DNA from: Takakia lepidozioides
Taxonomy: Eukaryota > Streptophyta > Takakiopsida > Takakiales > Takakiaceae
Length of the DNA: 60,000 nt
Direction of reading: 5' to 3'
NCBI GenBank assembly: GCA_030704615.1
Contig: CM060731.1
Span: 45,324,001 to 45,384,000, forward strand
The translations under genes were made by a program, and so were the position numbers. This document shows positions 1 through 9,057 of the stretch, in pieces (position 1 is the stretch's first letter; the number at the start of each line of letters is the position of its first letter). A model generated the notes under the pieces. That model worked only from the letters and a program-made list of their open reading frames with translations, searched no databases and had not been told where the DNA came from.

Positions 1-397
1 TGTGGTACCTCCGACACAGGTGTGTGCATTATATGTACCTCAGGATTTTTCTTGGGCAACTGTTGCACCTCTGGGATTTCTGTCTGCTTGACCAGACCAG
101 AATATTCATAGAGAAGGTCCCCTTTCTCTATTTCCGCCATTATCTGTTCTGTAGTTGGAATATCTATCCCTTCACTTTCCAAATCTATTATTTCGGGTTG
201 AGCTGCATGGATAACTTGTGACCTTGTGACAAGTCGTTCAAGTGGCTGTGTTGGTTGTGATGCAGAAGTAACTTCTTCCTCCCTCTCTGAAGGTCCTGCT
301 TCCAGTAATAACATTCTTTTGTGCTGCTGTGCCCCTCCCTGGTCATGAGCTTGGGAAACATTATCATGCGGAATCCGTGAAGCCAGTGGATCCGCCA

Positions 398-1282
398 CTA
401 CAGTCTTTCCCTTCTCTGCCTCTTAGTCTCGGGTTGTGCTGCTAGTCCACCCTCACTGTGTGAAGAGCCTTGCTCTTCCATTGCAGTTGTTTCTGGCTCA
501 AACACTCCCATTTCCTTCCTTTCTTGTGCATTAAGTATGCCAGAACTAAGGATTATTTGAGCAATGATTGGGCCAGACACTATGATAGGAGATTTTGCGG
601 TAGTACCTTGTAATCTTTTCATCTCCTCTACCAGTGCGTTGTACATTATGTCCGCCCATGGTACCTCTTGTCCCTTCAAGCCTTTGAGGATTTCCTCTGT
701 GAAGGATCTGCTCAAATATTGTTGGTTCTGTTTCAGGGCAATCAGAACGTTCAATACTTGGCCTATGTCTTTTAACCCTGGGTACACAGCTTTGGTACAA
801 GCATAACCCTGAGTTTTAAAGAAACTCCCTTCTTGGAATAAATCCCCTATTTGCAGTCTTTCTCTGTGTTCCTCCACATACACATGACCTTCTGGCAATC
901 GAAACAATTGCTGGAGGTATAGGGGAGTAATCATTAATTCAACTCCCTTCACCGTTGTTGTTCCTGTCTTTGGCTCAAAGTTCTGCAAAAATTGTAACAT
1001 GTACTGTCTATGGTGTAGTGTCCAATCCATGCTTTGCAATCCTTCCAATCTCAGCTCCTTCAGTATCTTTATCGCCTGTGGGGTAGCCATCGTTTGTTTC
1101 TGCAGAATTGTGGTGCTCTTCACCCTGATTTCCTCCATTCCTCTCACTCTCTTCATCTTAGACTCACAGAACTGCTTTGGCTGTAACAACTGCAGGAATG
1201 CCTGTAGTGCACAAAGCAGAAACGTATGGTGCCGCAGAAAGCTATGGGTAATCTCTTGTAAGCCTGCGGGGCTTGCAAGCAT
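398..1282 (-). CDS. Extra ORF downstream of pol in gypsy element (294 aa)
   Basis: Open frame of 294 codons on the same strand as, and 3' of, the gypsy pol frames. It has no retroviral enzyme motif. The central part (about residues 70-225) reads as a soluble helical protein with segments such as VKGVELMITPLYLQQLFRLP and VPWADIMYNALVEEMKRLQG. This pattern resembles the plant retroelement-associated 'putative plant transposon protein' type, where a short 'G-V-x-TP..I..LLGLP' stretch is typical; that link is from family memory and is weak. The C-terminus is rich in E, S, Q and R and ends in a basic patch (KRQRRERL). It could be an accessory ORF of the element, as Tat/Athila-like elements often carry one after integrase, or the gag of an adjoining element. 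Confidence 0.5.
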   Translation of the reverse strand: MLASPAGLQEITHSFLRHHTFLLCALQAFLQLLQPKQFCESKMKRVRGMEEIRVKSTTILQKQTMATPQAIKILKELRLEGLQSMDWTLHHRQYMLQFLQNFEPKTGTTTVKGVELMITPLYLQQLFRLPEGHVYVEEHRERLQIGDLFQEGSFFKTQGYACTKAVYPGLKDIGQVLNVLIALKQNQQYLSRSFTEEILKGLKGQEVPWADIMYNALVEEMKRLQGTTAKSPIIVSGPIIAQIILSSGILNAQERKEMGVFEPETTAMEEQGSSHSEGGLAAQPETKRQRRERL

Positions 1283-1373
1283 TGTTCAAGAGAAAAGCTC
1301 TGCTCTTTCGTTTCGTGTCTCTGCCATTGCGTAAATAATATTGCTAGCGTATAGTCTGTTAGTTCCTCCATAG

Positions 1374-1780
1374 TTTCCAAGTTATAGCATTTATGGCTTG
1401 TCCTGTCGAGACGCCCGTTACTCAGAACGACGCCGCCTCTTGCGCTTAATTTCCCTCCATTTTCTTGATCATTTCTCTGGTTTTCTATTGGCTGTATCCG
1501 CTGTGACTGGATTTTAACTTTATCTTCTTTAGTGGACTTTCCCTGTTGGATAGTCCACTAGGATCACACATGCGACATGAATTCAGTTTTTCTGTACTTG
1601 CCGTTCGTTCTGTTTCCCTTTTCCGTATTCATTAATGGGCCCGCCTTTCATCCCTTTTGACGGCCGTTCTTGTCCTCTTTCTTTTTGACACTTGTCCTTG
1701 CACTTCATTCTCTGCTGTGTGTCGCACCCTGACCTCCACGTGTCTATTTTTAAATTAATTTCCGTTTCTTCTTCCTTCAG
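1374..1780. other. Non-coding stretch, no gene seen
   Basis: About 400 bases between the 294-aa ORF and the end of the integrase-tail frame. I see no coding signal and no clear LTR boundary. The string GTGCGACA (minus strand, near 1712-1722) also occurs at the end of the putative 5' LTR near 7440, but the flanks do not match, so this is not called an LTR. Confidence 0.4.
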
Positions 1781-2527
1781 CTATTTTCCTGAAGTTTTTA
1801 TGTGTCCACTTGTCACTGATTCTATGGATCGTGTAACTTTAGTAGGCTGTGTTGAGCTGTGACAGGCTGTGTCATACTGTGTTACGCTGTGATAGGCTGT
1901 GTTGCCCTGTGGTAAGCTGTGATAGGCTGTGACACGCTGCGGTAGGTTGTGATAGGCTGTGTCACGTCGTGACGGGCTGTGATAGGCTGTGTCACGCCGT
2001 GATGGGCTGTGATAGGCTGTGTTGCGCCTTGCTGGGCTGTGATAGGCTGTGTCACGCCGTGTTGGGCTGTGATAGGCTGTGTCACGCCGTGATGGGCTGT
2101 GATAGGCTGTGTTGCGCCTTGATGGGCTGTGATAGGCTGTGTCACGTTTGTTTTGCCCACCCCGGTCATATATACTGGGCCTAGCGACAAGTGTTCCATA
2201 CTCTGTTCGTAACACTGGTGCAGCCCGTGACTGCTCTTGCGGTTCAACATGCAAATCATGCTGCAGGGGTTTGTCATGGATACCACTGTACCCCTTCAAC
2301 TTATTTGCATTGACTCTTCCCAGCATTTCTTTGTTAATGGTTTGTAACATGGCTGTGTTGTTATCATACATCTTTTGGATGACATAAGGTCCTTTCCATG
2401 GTGATTTAAGCTTAGAAGCTTGAATCTTTCCTTTCTTCTGCAACCATAGAACCAAATCCCCCGTCTTAAAAGTCTTTAATTTGCCTTCATCAAACTGTTC
2501 CTTTCGCTTCATCTGAATTCTGGTCAT
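1781..2527 (-). CDS. Gypsy integrase C-terminal domain with repeat tail
   Basis: 248-codon frame that continues the integrase. Residues 1-80 are the usual Ty3/gypsy integrase C-terminal region: a basic start (MTRIQMKRKEQFDEGKLKTF), the FKTGDLVLW strand, and the GPYVIQKM/GRVNANKLKGY elements that precede the end of pol. No chromodomain is visible. From about residue 120 the chain becomes a ten-residue tandem repeat (RRDTAYHSPS) encoded by the 30-bp satellite, then a Thr/Ser-rich end. The first part is clearly pol; the repeat tail is an unusual extension and may be untranslated in a working element. Confidence 0.75.
   Translation of the reverse strand: MTRIQMKRKEQFDEGKLKTFKTGDLVLWLQKKGKIQASKLKSPWKGPYVIQKMYDNNTAMLQTINKEMLGRVNANKLKGYSGIHDKPLQHDLHVEPQEQSRAAPVLRTEYGTLVARPSIYDRGGQNKRDTAYHSPSRRNTAYHSPSRRDTAYHSPTRRDTAYHSPARRNTAYHSPSRRDTAYHSPSRRDTAYHNLPQRVTAYHSLPQGNTAYHSVTQYDTACHSSTQPTKVTRSIESVTSGHIKTSGK
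1855..2150. repeat. 30-bp tandem repeat (GGCTGTGATAGGCTGTG type)
   Basis: Eight to nine imperfect copies of a 30-bp unit containing GATAGGCTGTGTCACGCCGT followed by GATGGGCTGT. Because 30 is a multiple of three, the minus strand stays open and encodes a ten-residue repeat, (R)RDTAYHSPS, as a tail of the integrase frame. Alternative units end in GCGCCTTG(C/A)TG, so variants are interleaved. Confidence 0.9.
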
Positions 2528-3111
2528 ATTATCTGCTGCATCAGCACGTACTTCTCCACATGGTATAATTCATGTTTCCTGACCTTGATGGAGTCTTGCA
2601 ATTCCATTCTTTTTCCCCACTCCGTTCTCATGGTAGGTAACAGGAATTCCACTGGAAGTAAGGCTTCCATACCATAAACTAATTGGAATGGTGTATACTT
2701 TGTGGTGACTTTATACGAAGTCCTGTATGACCATAAAGCTGTCAGCAGCTTTGTATCCCAATCCGTTCTGTTTGCATTGACTATCTTAGCCAAGATAGTA
2801 CATAGTATTTTGTTGGTAGCCTCTGCCTGTCCATTACCCTGTGGGTAATATGTTGTACTCTTTCTATGCACAATCATAAACTCTTTAGTCAATAACTCAA
2901 TGGTCTCATTCATGAAGTGACTTCCTTGATCACTGATAAATTCTAAGGGACATCCAAATCGTGTAAGTATGTTCTCGTACAGGAACCTTGCTGTGGACTT
3001 GGCTGTGTTGTCCCTCAAAGCTTTAGCTTCCACCCACTTTGTAGTATAATCAGTGGCTGTAATTATGTACCTGTTTTGTATTCTTGGATGGTGGATTAAT
3101 TGGTCCAACAA
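2524..3111 (-). CDS. Gypsy integrase catalytic core (DDE)
   Basis: Retroviral-type integrase core. The first acidic residue lies in ITATDYTTKWVEA, the second in FISDQGSHF, and the catalytic Glu in YYPQGNGQAEATNKIL. The region downstream (TALWSYRTSYKVTTKYTPFQLVYGMEALLP) is the standard end of the core in plant gypsy elements. It would join the cDNA ends to target DNA in the nucleus. The frame overlaps the zinc-binding frame upstream with a one-base shift near 3085-3111, so the polyprotein is broken here; assembly error is possible. Confidence 0.9.
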   Translation of the reverse strand: MLDQLIHHPRIQNRYIITATDYTTKWVEAKALRDNTAKSTARFLYENILTRFGCPLEFISDQGSHFMNETIELLTKEFMIVHRKSTTYYPQGNGQAEATNKILCTILAKIVNANRTDWDTKLLTALWSYRTSYKVTTKYTPFQLVYGMEALLPVEFLLPTMRTEWGKRMELQDSIKVRKHELYHVEKYVLMQQII

Positions 3112-3418
3112 AGTCTAGTCCCCATTTCTGAAATGGTTCTGTAGGCATTGTAGGATGCAAGGCCATTCTTCCAGATCTCTGCAAAGGTCCTAGCCTCTGA
3201 CATTCATCACACTTCTGACAATACTCATGTACATCTTTGAACAAAGTAGGCCACCAGTATCCTGCGAGTAGTATCTTTCTACTGGTAGTCTCTTCTCCAA
3301 AATGACCTCCAGCCACTCCTTTATGAACTTCCTCCAAGACTTTATTTACTTCATGGTGGTACAAGCATCGTTTTAGTACTCCGTCAGGTCCTAACTTATA
3401 CATTCTGCTTCCTACCAT
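3050..3418 (-). CDS. Gypsy integrase zinc-binding (H2C2) domain
   Basis: Contains the N-terminal integrase zinc finger: CLYHHEVNKVLEEVHKG, GGHFGEETT, then CQKCDECQR, followed by the LHPTMPTEPFQKWGLDFVGP linker that leads into the catalytic core. The H..H..C..C ligands are all present. It lies between RNase H and the core, as in gypsy pol. A frameshift separates it from the core frame. Confidence 0.88.
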   Translation of the reverse strand: MVGSRMYKLGPDGVLKRCLYHHEVNKVLEEVHKGVAGGHFGEETTSRKILLAGYWWPTLFKDVHEYCQKCDECQRLGPLQRSGRMALHPTMPTEPFQKWGLDFVGPINPPSKNTKQVHNYSH

Positions 3419-3571
3419 AGTATAAGGTAAAGCTCTGATAGCATTCTCTTCCTCTGCTCCTTACCATAACTAGGTGGGCACTGACCATGAACAAGGTAGT
3501 ATCTGATTGGCCACTGCCAATCTAACCATTCATCTGCACTTCCTTGCACCTCCATTATAAATAAACTCGCA

Positions 3572-3975
3572 TCAGGTAACTGATCGTCCACTCCGTGACG
3601 GCCTCTCTGTTGTTGTTAGTCGTGACAAATGATCTGCCACAAGATGCAAACGGCCAGGCTTGTAAATAACCTCGAACTCAAACTCATGCAAGATTATTAA
3701 CCACCTCGCTATCCTTCCACTTATCAAAGGTTTGTTCACCAGATATATCAGAGCCTGGTGATCCAATAAAACATAAACTTTCTTCCAATAGGTAATGCCT
3801 GAATTTCTCACTGCATAGATCATTGCCAATGCTTCTCTTTCCGTTGTGCTATAGTTCCTCTCAGCACTGTTCATCAACCTAGCATAGTACACAGGTGAAT
3901 CTATATTCCCTGTAACATTCTGGCTAACACCGCTCCCAACGCTTCTCCTGATGCATCGCAGTGAACATGAAATAC
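3572..3975 (-). CDS. Gypsy RNase H domain (frameshifted)
   Basis: RNase H of the RT polyprotein. The open frame 3892-3572 holds ERNYSTTEREALAMIYAV (second catalytic Glu region), LLDHQALIYL (catalytic Asp in the 'TDHxxL' position) and FEVIYKPGRLHLVADHLSRL, the usual domain end. The start of the domain, with CDASGEALGAVL, lies just upstream (about 3975-3900) in another frame after a frameshift near the ATAGATTCACC stretch. The enzyme would degrade RNA in the RNA:DNA hybrid during reverse transcription. This copy is interrupted. Confidence 0.88.
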
Positions 3976-5278
3976 TACATGCCAGTGAGGTTAATCAGCA
4001 CAGGTGTAGTTGTTACTGACAGTGTAAGTTCCTCAAACGCCTGTTGACATTCAGCTGTCCATGCAAACACTGCATCTTTCTTCAGAAGCTTGCTCAATGG
4101 TGCTGCTATTTGTGCATACCTTTTGACAAATCTTCTGTAATAACTGGTTTGCCCAAGGAATCTCCTTAAACTCTTAACATTCACTGGTGGTGGAGAGACT
4201 TTAATGGACTCTGTCTTCCTGGGATCCACAAGGAGTCCCTTCTTACACACAATGTGTCCCAGAAGCACCCCTGAGTTCACACAGAAAGTACACTTCTCTG
4301 GGTTCAAGCCCAGACCTCTCATCCTGCATCTGGCAGGCATAACTCCAATTTATGCAAGTGCTCATTCTTAGAGCTGTACACACTGAAATCATCCAAAAAC
4401 ACCTGCATGAAATCATCCAGATACTCTTGAAAAGATTCACTTATCACTCTCTGAAAGGTCGCTGGTGCATTACAAAGCCCAAAGGGCATGACTTTGTATG
4501 CATAAGCCCCCCAGTCTGTGATGAAAGCTGTTTTCCCTTGGTCTTCTTCTGCCACTTGCACTTGATTATAACCACTGAAGCCATCCATGAATGAGTACAT
4601 CTCATGGCCTGCCACAGTGTCTAATACTGCTTCTGTGAATGGCAAAGGGAAAGGATCTTTCTTCGTACAAGCATTCAGCTTCTTATAGTTCACACATACT
4701 CTTAGTTTGCCATTCTTCTTGGACACTATAACAATGGGTAACAACCAAGTTGTATACTCTATTGGGTATATAAACTTAGCCTCAGCCAACTTCTTTATCT
4801 CTTCTCCAACCTTCTGTGCGTAGTTGGGATTCATTCTATACCTCGCCTGCTTGATTGGTACTGACCCTGGTTCCAGTTCAATTTTATGCTGACAGACTTC
4901 AGGTGGTATCCCTTTTAGATCCTCATAGCTCCAAGCAAATACATCTCTGTATTTGATGAACAAGCTTTTAGCTTCTTCGAAGAACTCTGGCTCCAAATCA
5001 GCTCCTACTTTCACCATTCTCGGTTCCTCCTGAGTTCCCACATTTACTTCTCTCACCTGCTCATCAGCTGTGATTGTCCAACCAGTCACCACTTCATCCT
5101 TTAAGCTCACAGTGGCTGGTTCTTCTAGGATTTCTATCTCTCCCTCCTTTTCTTCATAGAAATGTGGTGGGTAACAGTTGGTTTCCTCTTCAATTGGGGT
5201 GTTGCTGTCACTACACCACAGCAGATACCTCTCAAACAACTTAGGCTTTCCAGCCGCATCTCTGCAACCTCCTCCCAC
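3975..5278 (-). CDS. Gypsy reverse transcriptase, Tat/Athila-like
   Basis: Two overlapping frames (5278-4319 and 4340-3975) make up the RT. Visible motifs: the N-terminal FIKYRDVFAWSYEDLKGIPP, the PIKQARYRMNPNYAQKV entry, VIVSKKNGKLRVCVNYKKLN, FMDGFSGYNQVQV, KVMPFGLCNAPATFQRV, and FLDDFSVYS, where FLDD takes the place of YxDD. Downstream, GHIVCKKGLLVDPRKTE and VKSLRRFLGQTSYYRRFV form the thumb. The MPFGLCNAPATFQR signature and the Leu in FLDD fit the Tat/Athila side of Ty3/gypsy. A frameshift near 4320-4340 interrupts it just after the catalytic site. Confidence 0.92.
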
Positions 5279-5570
5279 TCTGGGTGTGCAGCGAATAGGG
5301 TAGCTTCCTGCTCCTCATCCAGTCCTCCCCTCCAGTCATACTCTCTGACTCCTCGAGGTCTTCTTGTAGCAGGTAATCTACTAGATTTCTTTGTGGTAAT
5401 TTGATCTCGTGCATCCCATTATGCACAGTTAGTAACTGAGAATTCCAGTCATGGAATACCCTTGCCTGTTTCAGCCACGGACGTCCAATAATAAGGAGTA
5501 AGCCTCCATGACTTCATCCATTTTTAATACAGTTACTGTGATCATAAAGATCATTTTCTGTATCTGTATC

Positions 5571-5825
5571 TTAACTCCTCTTATTAATCCCAATGGCTGT
5601 ACACTTCTTTGATCTGCCATTGTTACTGTAAAATGGGGCTGGTTTCATGTTACTTAGACCAAGCTTCTTCCTTAATTGGTCTGTCATGATATTTACTCCA
5701 GAACCACCATCTATCCGTACATCAGTTAGTTCTGTGCTTCCAATTCTCAATTGGATTACTGGCATAGAATCATCAAAGTCCATGACTGGTTCTCGCCCTT
5801 CCGGCTTCACCTTATAACTGGTCAA
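5571..5825 (-). CDS. Gypsy aspartic protease domain
   Basis: Short frame ahead of RT with the retropepsin core: PVIQLRIGSTELTDVRIDGG followed by SGVNIMTDQLRKKLGL. The catalytic Asp sits in IDGGSGVNIM, matching the D-G/T-G-S/A pattern with the Gly-Gly variant common in plant Tat/Athila elements. It would process the gag-pol polyprotein. The region 5240-5570 up to RT is broken in several frames. Confidence 0.75.
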   Translation of the reverse strand: MTSYKVKPEGREPVMDFDDSMPVIQLRIGSTELTDVRIDGGSGVNIMTDQLRKKLGLSNMKPAPFYSNNGRSKKCTAIGINKRS

Positions 5826-6007
5826 CCTTGCTGTTCAGGTCTGTGTTTCCTGTCTCTTGGCAATTCGATTGATTGCCTGATACGCCTGTGCCTACAATAA
5901 GGTGCCACAGCTAATAGCTGTCCAATGGTAATTTCTGCTTTGGTCTGACAATTATTACTTCAGCAAAGTCTTCTTCATTACTTTGCATGTCTGCATCTTC
6001 TTTTTTC

Positions 6008-6507
6008 NNNNNNNNNNNNNNNNNNNNNNNNNNNNNNNNNNNNNNNNNNNNNNNNNNNNNNNNNNNNNNNNNNNNNNNNNNNNNNNNNNNNNNNNNNNNN
6101 NNNNNNNNNNNNNNNNNNNNNNNNNNNNNNNNNNNNNNNNNNNNNNNNNNNNNNNNNNNNNNNNNNNNNNNNNNNNNNNNNNNNNNNNNNNNNNNNNNNN
6201 NNNNNNNNNNNNNNNNNNNNNNNNNNNNNNNNNNNNNNNNNNNNNNNNNNNNNNNNNNNNNNNNNNNNNNNNNNNNNNNNNNNNNNNNNNNNNNNNNNNN
6301 NNNNNNNNNNNNNNNNNNNNNNNNNNNNNNNNNNNNNNNNNNNNNNNNNNNNNNNNNNNNNNNNNNNNNNNNNNNNNNNNNNNNNNNNNNNNNNNNNNNN
6401 NNNNNNNNNNNNNNNNNNNNNNNNNNNNNNNNNNNNNNNNNNNNNNNNNNNNNNNNNNNNNNNNNNNNNNNNNNNNNNNNNNNNNNNNNNNNNNNNNNNN
6501 NNNNNNN
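6008..6507. other. Assembly gap, 500 N
   Basis: A run of exactly 500 N, most likely a scaffolding placeholder of unknown true length. It sits where the gag zinc-knuckle and gag/protease junction of the minus-strand element would be expected. Confidence 0.99.
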
Positions 6508-6894
6508 TTTCCAACACACCCAAATCGTGATTGATCTTCTTCTTTACCAATTCCTTAATCTTTCTTGCAAAGAAACAACAGAAGGAGTGCATCCAACTCT
6601 ATTCTCCTTTTCTAGTTCTTGGCCTTCTCCTTTCCGGTGGGTGATGGCCAACTTTTTTGATCTTGATGGTGTTGGGAGAGGTCCGATGATTTCCCCTATG
6701 TTATTTGTTCCCTCTCCTCCCCCAAAGATATGGATTAATTAGCTTTCAGATAGCCTTTCTCTTTTTGATGAATATCTTTTGTCGTCTAGCTTCTCTTTCA
6801 TCCCTCATTGTCCCATTTCTTTCATTTCTTTTAATGTGGCAATAACCAAAACTCTCTTTCTGTAATATCTCTCGTATATGCCTGGATTTCCCTT

Positions 6895-7500
6895 TCAAGC
6901 TTCAATGCACCCTTGGCTATACTTGAAGTCTCCGTTACCATATAACCATATGGCAAACAAGTCTGAAAAAGCTGTTCTTGGTGTGAGTTTGATCCACAAA
7001 ATATCCTGTGGAATCCAATTCTTTACAAGTACAAGCTCTTCATTCATATGAGTTAACATTTCACCTTTCTTTCTTCCCAACCTAGAACCTTCAAACTCTA
7101 CTCGTTTAATGGATAGCAAACGCCTATCAGCATAACTAATGTTGGTACCCAACGTGCTCTTTCCTCTACAGGCTACCTGATAAATCTTATCCTCACCCCT
7201 TCTCCAGACCCCATTCTGGATCAGCATCATGCACTCGTTTAAAGATATTTTCTTTACATCCGTCTGGCAATTCCAAGAACCTTTGAAAGAAATTGTTTGG
7301 ACAATCTTTCTTCCTTCGTTCCACCAGGGAATTTGATTCCACTTCAAACTCTTTAATGGTCCAACCACCATGATCCCACCAGATGGCCCTGTCACATCTG
7401 GTTTGTTCATATGTCCCAGGTCCCAGTATGGTCGCCAAATGTCGCACGAGGCTTTACTCACCCAATCCCTTCCGCTATCAACGAGGGGCGGAAACTCCAA
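6895..7500 (-). CDS. Possible gag start region of the gypsy element
   Basis: 201-codon open frame on the element's coding strand, upstream of the gap and protease. It is not recognisable. It contains WNEGRKIVQTISFKGSWNCQ and ILWIKLTPRTAFSDLFAIWL, with no zinc knuckle or known gag fold. The first third overlaps the putative primer-binding site at 7420-7437 and so cannot be the real protein start. Any genuine gag would begin inside the frame. The position fits gag or 5' leader; I cannot tell which. Confidence 0.3.
   Translation of the reverse strand: MEFPPLVDSGRDWVSKASCDIWRPYWDLGHMNKPDVTGPSGGIMVVGPLKSLKWNQIPWWNEGRKIVQTISFKGSWNCQTDVKKISLNECMMLIQNGVWRRGEDKIYQVACRGKSTLGTNISYADRRLLSIKRVEFEGSRLGRKKGEMLTHMNEELVLVKNWIPQDILWIKLTPRTAFSDLFAIWLYGNGDFKYSQGCIEA
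7420..7437 (-). promoter_or_regulatory. Putative primer-binding site and 5' LTR end
   Basis: On the minus strand the sequence reads GTGCGACA, then TT, then TGGCGACCATACTGGGAC. An LTR ending in CA, a two-base spacer and a TGG-initiated primer-binding site is the classical arrangement. TGGCG... followed by GGGA resembles the tRNA-Asp-type site used by Tat/Athila elements, with mismatches. This would end the 5' LTR at 7440. Confidence 0.5.
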
Positions 7501-8090
7501 GAATAGAAGAGTTGGAAATCTCTAAGTAACTCACAGCCCGCGCAGAACAATCAGTCATGACCTACCGCTAGTGTATCATGGGGGGTGTTTCCTATTGTTT
7601 CCTTTTTCCGCATTCATCTTAGCTACCCCTCACCTTTGATAATTAAGTATCAGTTTTGTTTCATCAATTTATCGGTTTCCTTAACTCCTCCATTCATCCA
7701 CAACAACGCTTCACCTACTCAGATCTCTCTACACAGAGTGTGATGTAAATCGTATAAGTATCAGATTATGATTTATCAGGTATCAGACGAATCCATTATG
7801 TCTCTCATATCTGCTCTACAAATATCACTCTAGCCTTTGCATATGACAGCATCTACTAATCCTCTTTTCTTCTCTCCTTCATCGTGCTCCTCCGATCTCC
7901 GCTTCTCCGCCTGTCTCCGAAGTCCTCCCGGAATATGATCCATTCCTATTCCCCGTTCTTTCCTTTATCCTCCCTATCCGCGGTTCTAACCGTTTCCCCC
8001 CCTTCCTCTAAACCGTCGTATGTGAACAACATGTTCCCTTCACTGGTGGTTGTTCCCCCACAGTCGTTCCCTGTCCTACTCTTCGTTCCC
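7441..8090 (-). other. Putative 5' LTR / promoter region of the minus-strand element
   Basis: Between the putative LTR end and the CACAGCC repeats. No gene seen. The sequence is pyrimidine-rich on the plus strand (CTCCTCCGATCTCCGCTTCTCC). No matching 3' LTR was found in the window, so the call rests on position only. Confidence 0.3.
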
Positions 8091-8099
8091 TATTATCGT

Positions 8100-8370
8100 G
8101 ACAGCTTGTCAAGCGGTGACGTGGCTGTGTTTGGCTGTGTCGGCGGGCTGTGACTGGCTGTGTGGCTTGTGGTGGGCTGTGTCCCTGCTGTGACGACTGC
8201 GACGGGCTGTGTGGCTGTGTGGGGTGTGGCTGGTGACGACTGGTCGGCTGTGTGGGAAGGCTGTGACGACTGTGACGGGCTGTGTTGGCTGTGTGGGTTT
8301 TTGTGACGACTGTGACGGGCTGTGGTGGCTGTGTGGGGCTGTGACTGCTGTGTTGGCTTGTGTGGCCTAT
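8100..8370. repeat. Degenerate GGCTGTG / TGTGACGACTGTGACGGGC repeat
   Basis: Irregular tandem array built from GGCTGTG, TGTGACGACTGTGACGGGC and GGCTGTGTGG. The heptamer is the same as in the 1855-2150 array on the other side of the gypsy pol genes, but the unit is not a clean 30-mer. On the minus strand it would encode His/Ser/Thr/Gln/Pro-rich low-complexity protein; I do not think that is a gene. Confidence 0.8.
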
Positions 8371-8689
8371 GTAACCCACCTCTACAGTGCGCTGCTGTCA
8401 CCCCTAAGGTTCCTGTTTTGTGTCTCAGTCTGTGCAAATTAAGGGTACCCTACAGATCCCGTATAAGTGTCTAAGTCCCCTACAGTCCTCTAACACATGC
8501 ATTTGTCTTTTTGTGTATCTTGGCATCGGGAGGTCAGGTTTGACCTACAATAGGGATGACTGTAGACGGAGTGTCTGAGGACCTTGAGGCTAGTGAATGA
8601 GCCAGGGTGTGCCAGAAATATATACATGAGGATTCGGTTGTGTTGGGACTACCCTCCGCACTGGAGACACGACAGCTAGTGTGACTTGC

Positions 8690-8915
8690 CAAGGAGAGGG
8701 ATCGGATCCTACAACGAGCCAAGAGGTTCAAGGGGGAGGGGATACACCTGCTTCGAGTGTGGGAGGATGGTCGGGTGAGGATTGTTGCCTCACCCAACAC
8801 ACAGCGTGCACGGTTAGTGCGGCATGCCCATGAGGAGTTGGGGCATTTTGGAGTGCGACGCACTCATAGTTTAAGTGCCATCCAGGTCTATAAGAAGCTG
8901 ACTCCTCCCAAAAAT
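8690..8915 (+). pseudogene. Fragment of gypsy integrase zinc-binding domain
   Basis: Plus-strand translation gives GEGIHLLRVWEDGRVRIVAS, then ARLVRHAHEELGHFGVRRTH. This is the stretch leading into the H2C2 integrase finger, with His-x3-His and GHFG visible. The Cys-Cys half is missing because the sequence jumps to unrelated DNA near 8900. It lies head-to-head with minus-strand protease/gag fragments, so it was joined by rearrangement or nested insertion. Confidence 0.7.
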
Positions 8916-9057
8916 CCAGGGTGAAGCCCATGGGGTACAACACTGCCCACACAACAAGGACATCGTACGAGACCGCGAGCGTCTTGTCACAATGGCCTTG
9001 GTTTCTCATCACTGAGCCATCTGTATGATGTTTGTTGGCTGTAGTCTGATAGCCAAC

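Noticed and set aside
1855-2150. CRISPR-like regularly spaced repeat
   Set aside because: Units are directly tandem with no unique spacers, in a eukaryotic retroelement. It is a 30-bp satellite array.
5911-6742. Several long open frames across the N run
   Set aside because: They consist almost wholly of unknown bases and carry no evidence of coding.
1400-8400. LTR pair formed by the two GGCTGTG array regions (1.4-2.2 and 7.45-8.4 kb)
   Set aside because: The heptamer is shared, but the DNA next to the arrays does not align, and the left array is inside the integrase frame.
8008-8437. Minus-strand His/Thr/Pro/Gln-rich proteins of 114-123 aa
   Set aside because: These are translations of the degenerate repeat; no start context and no homologue.
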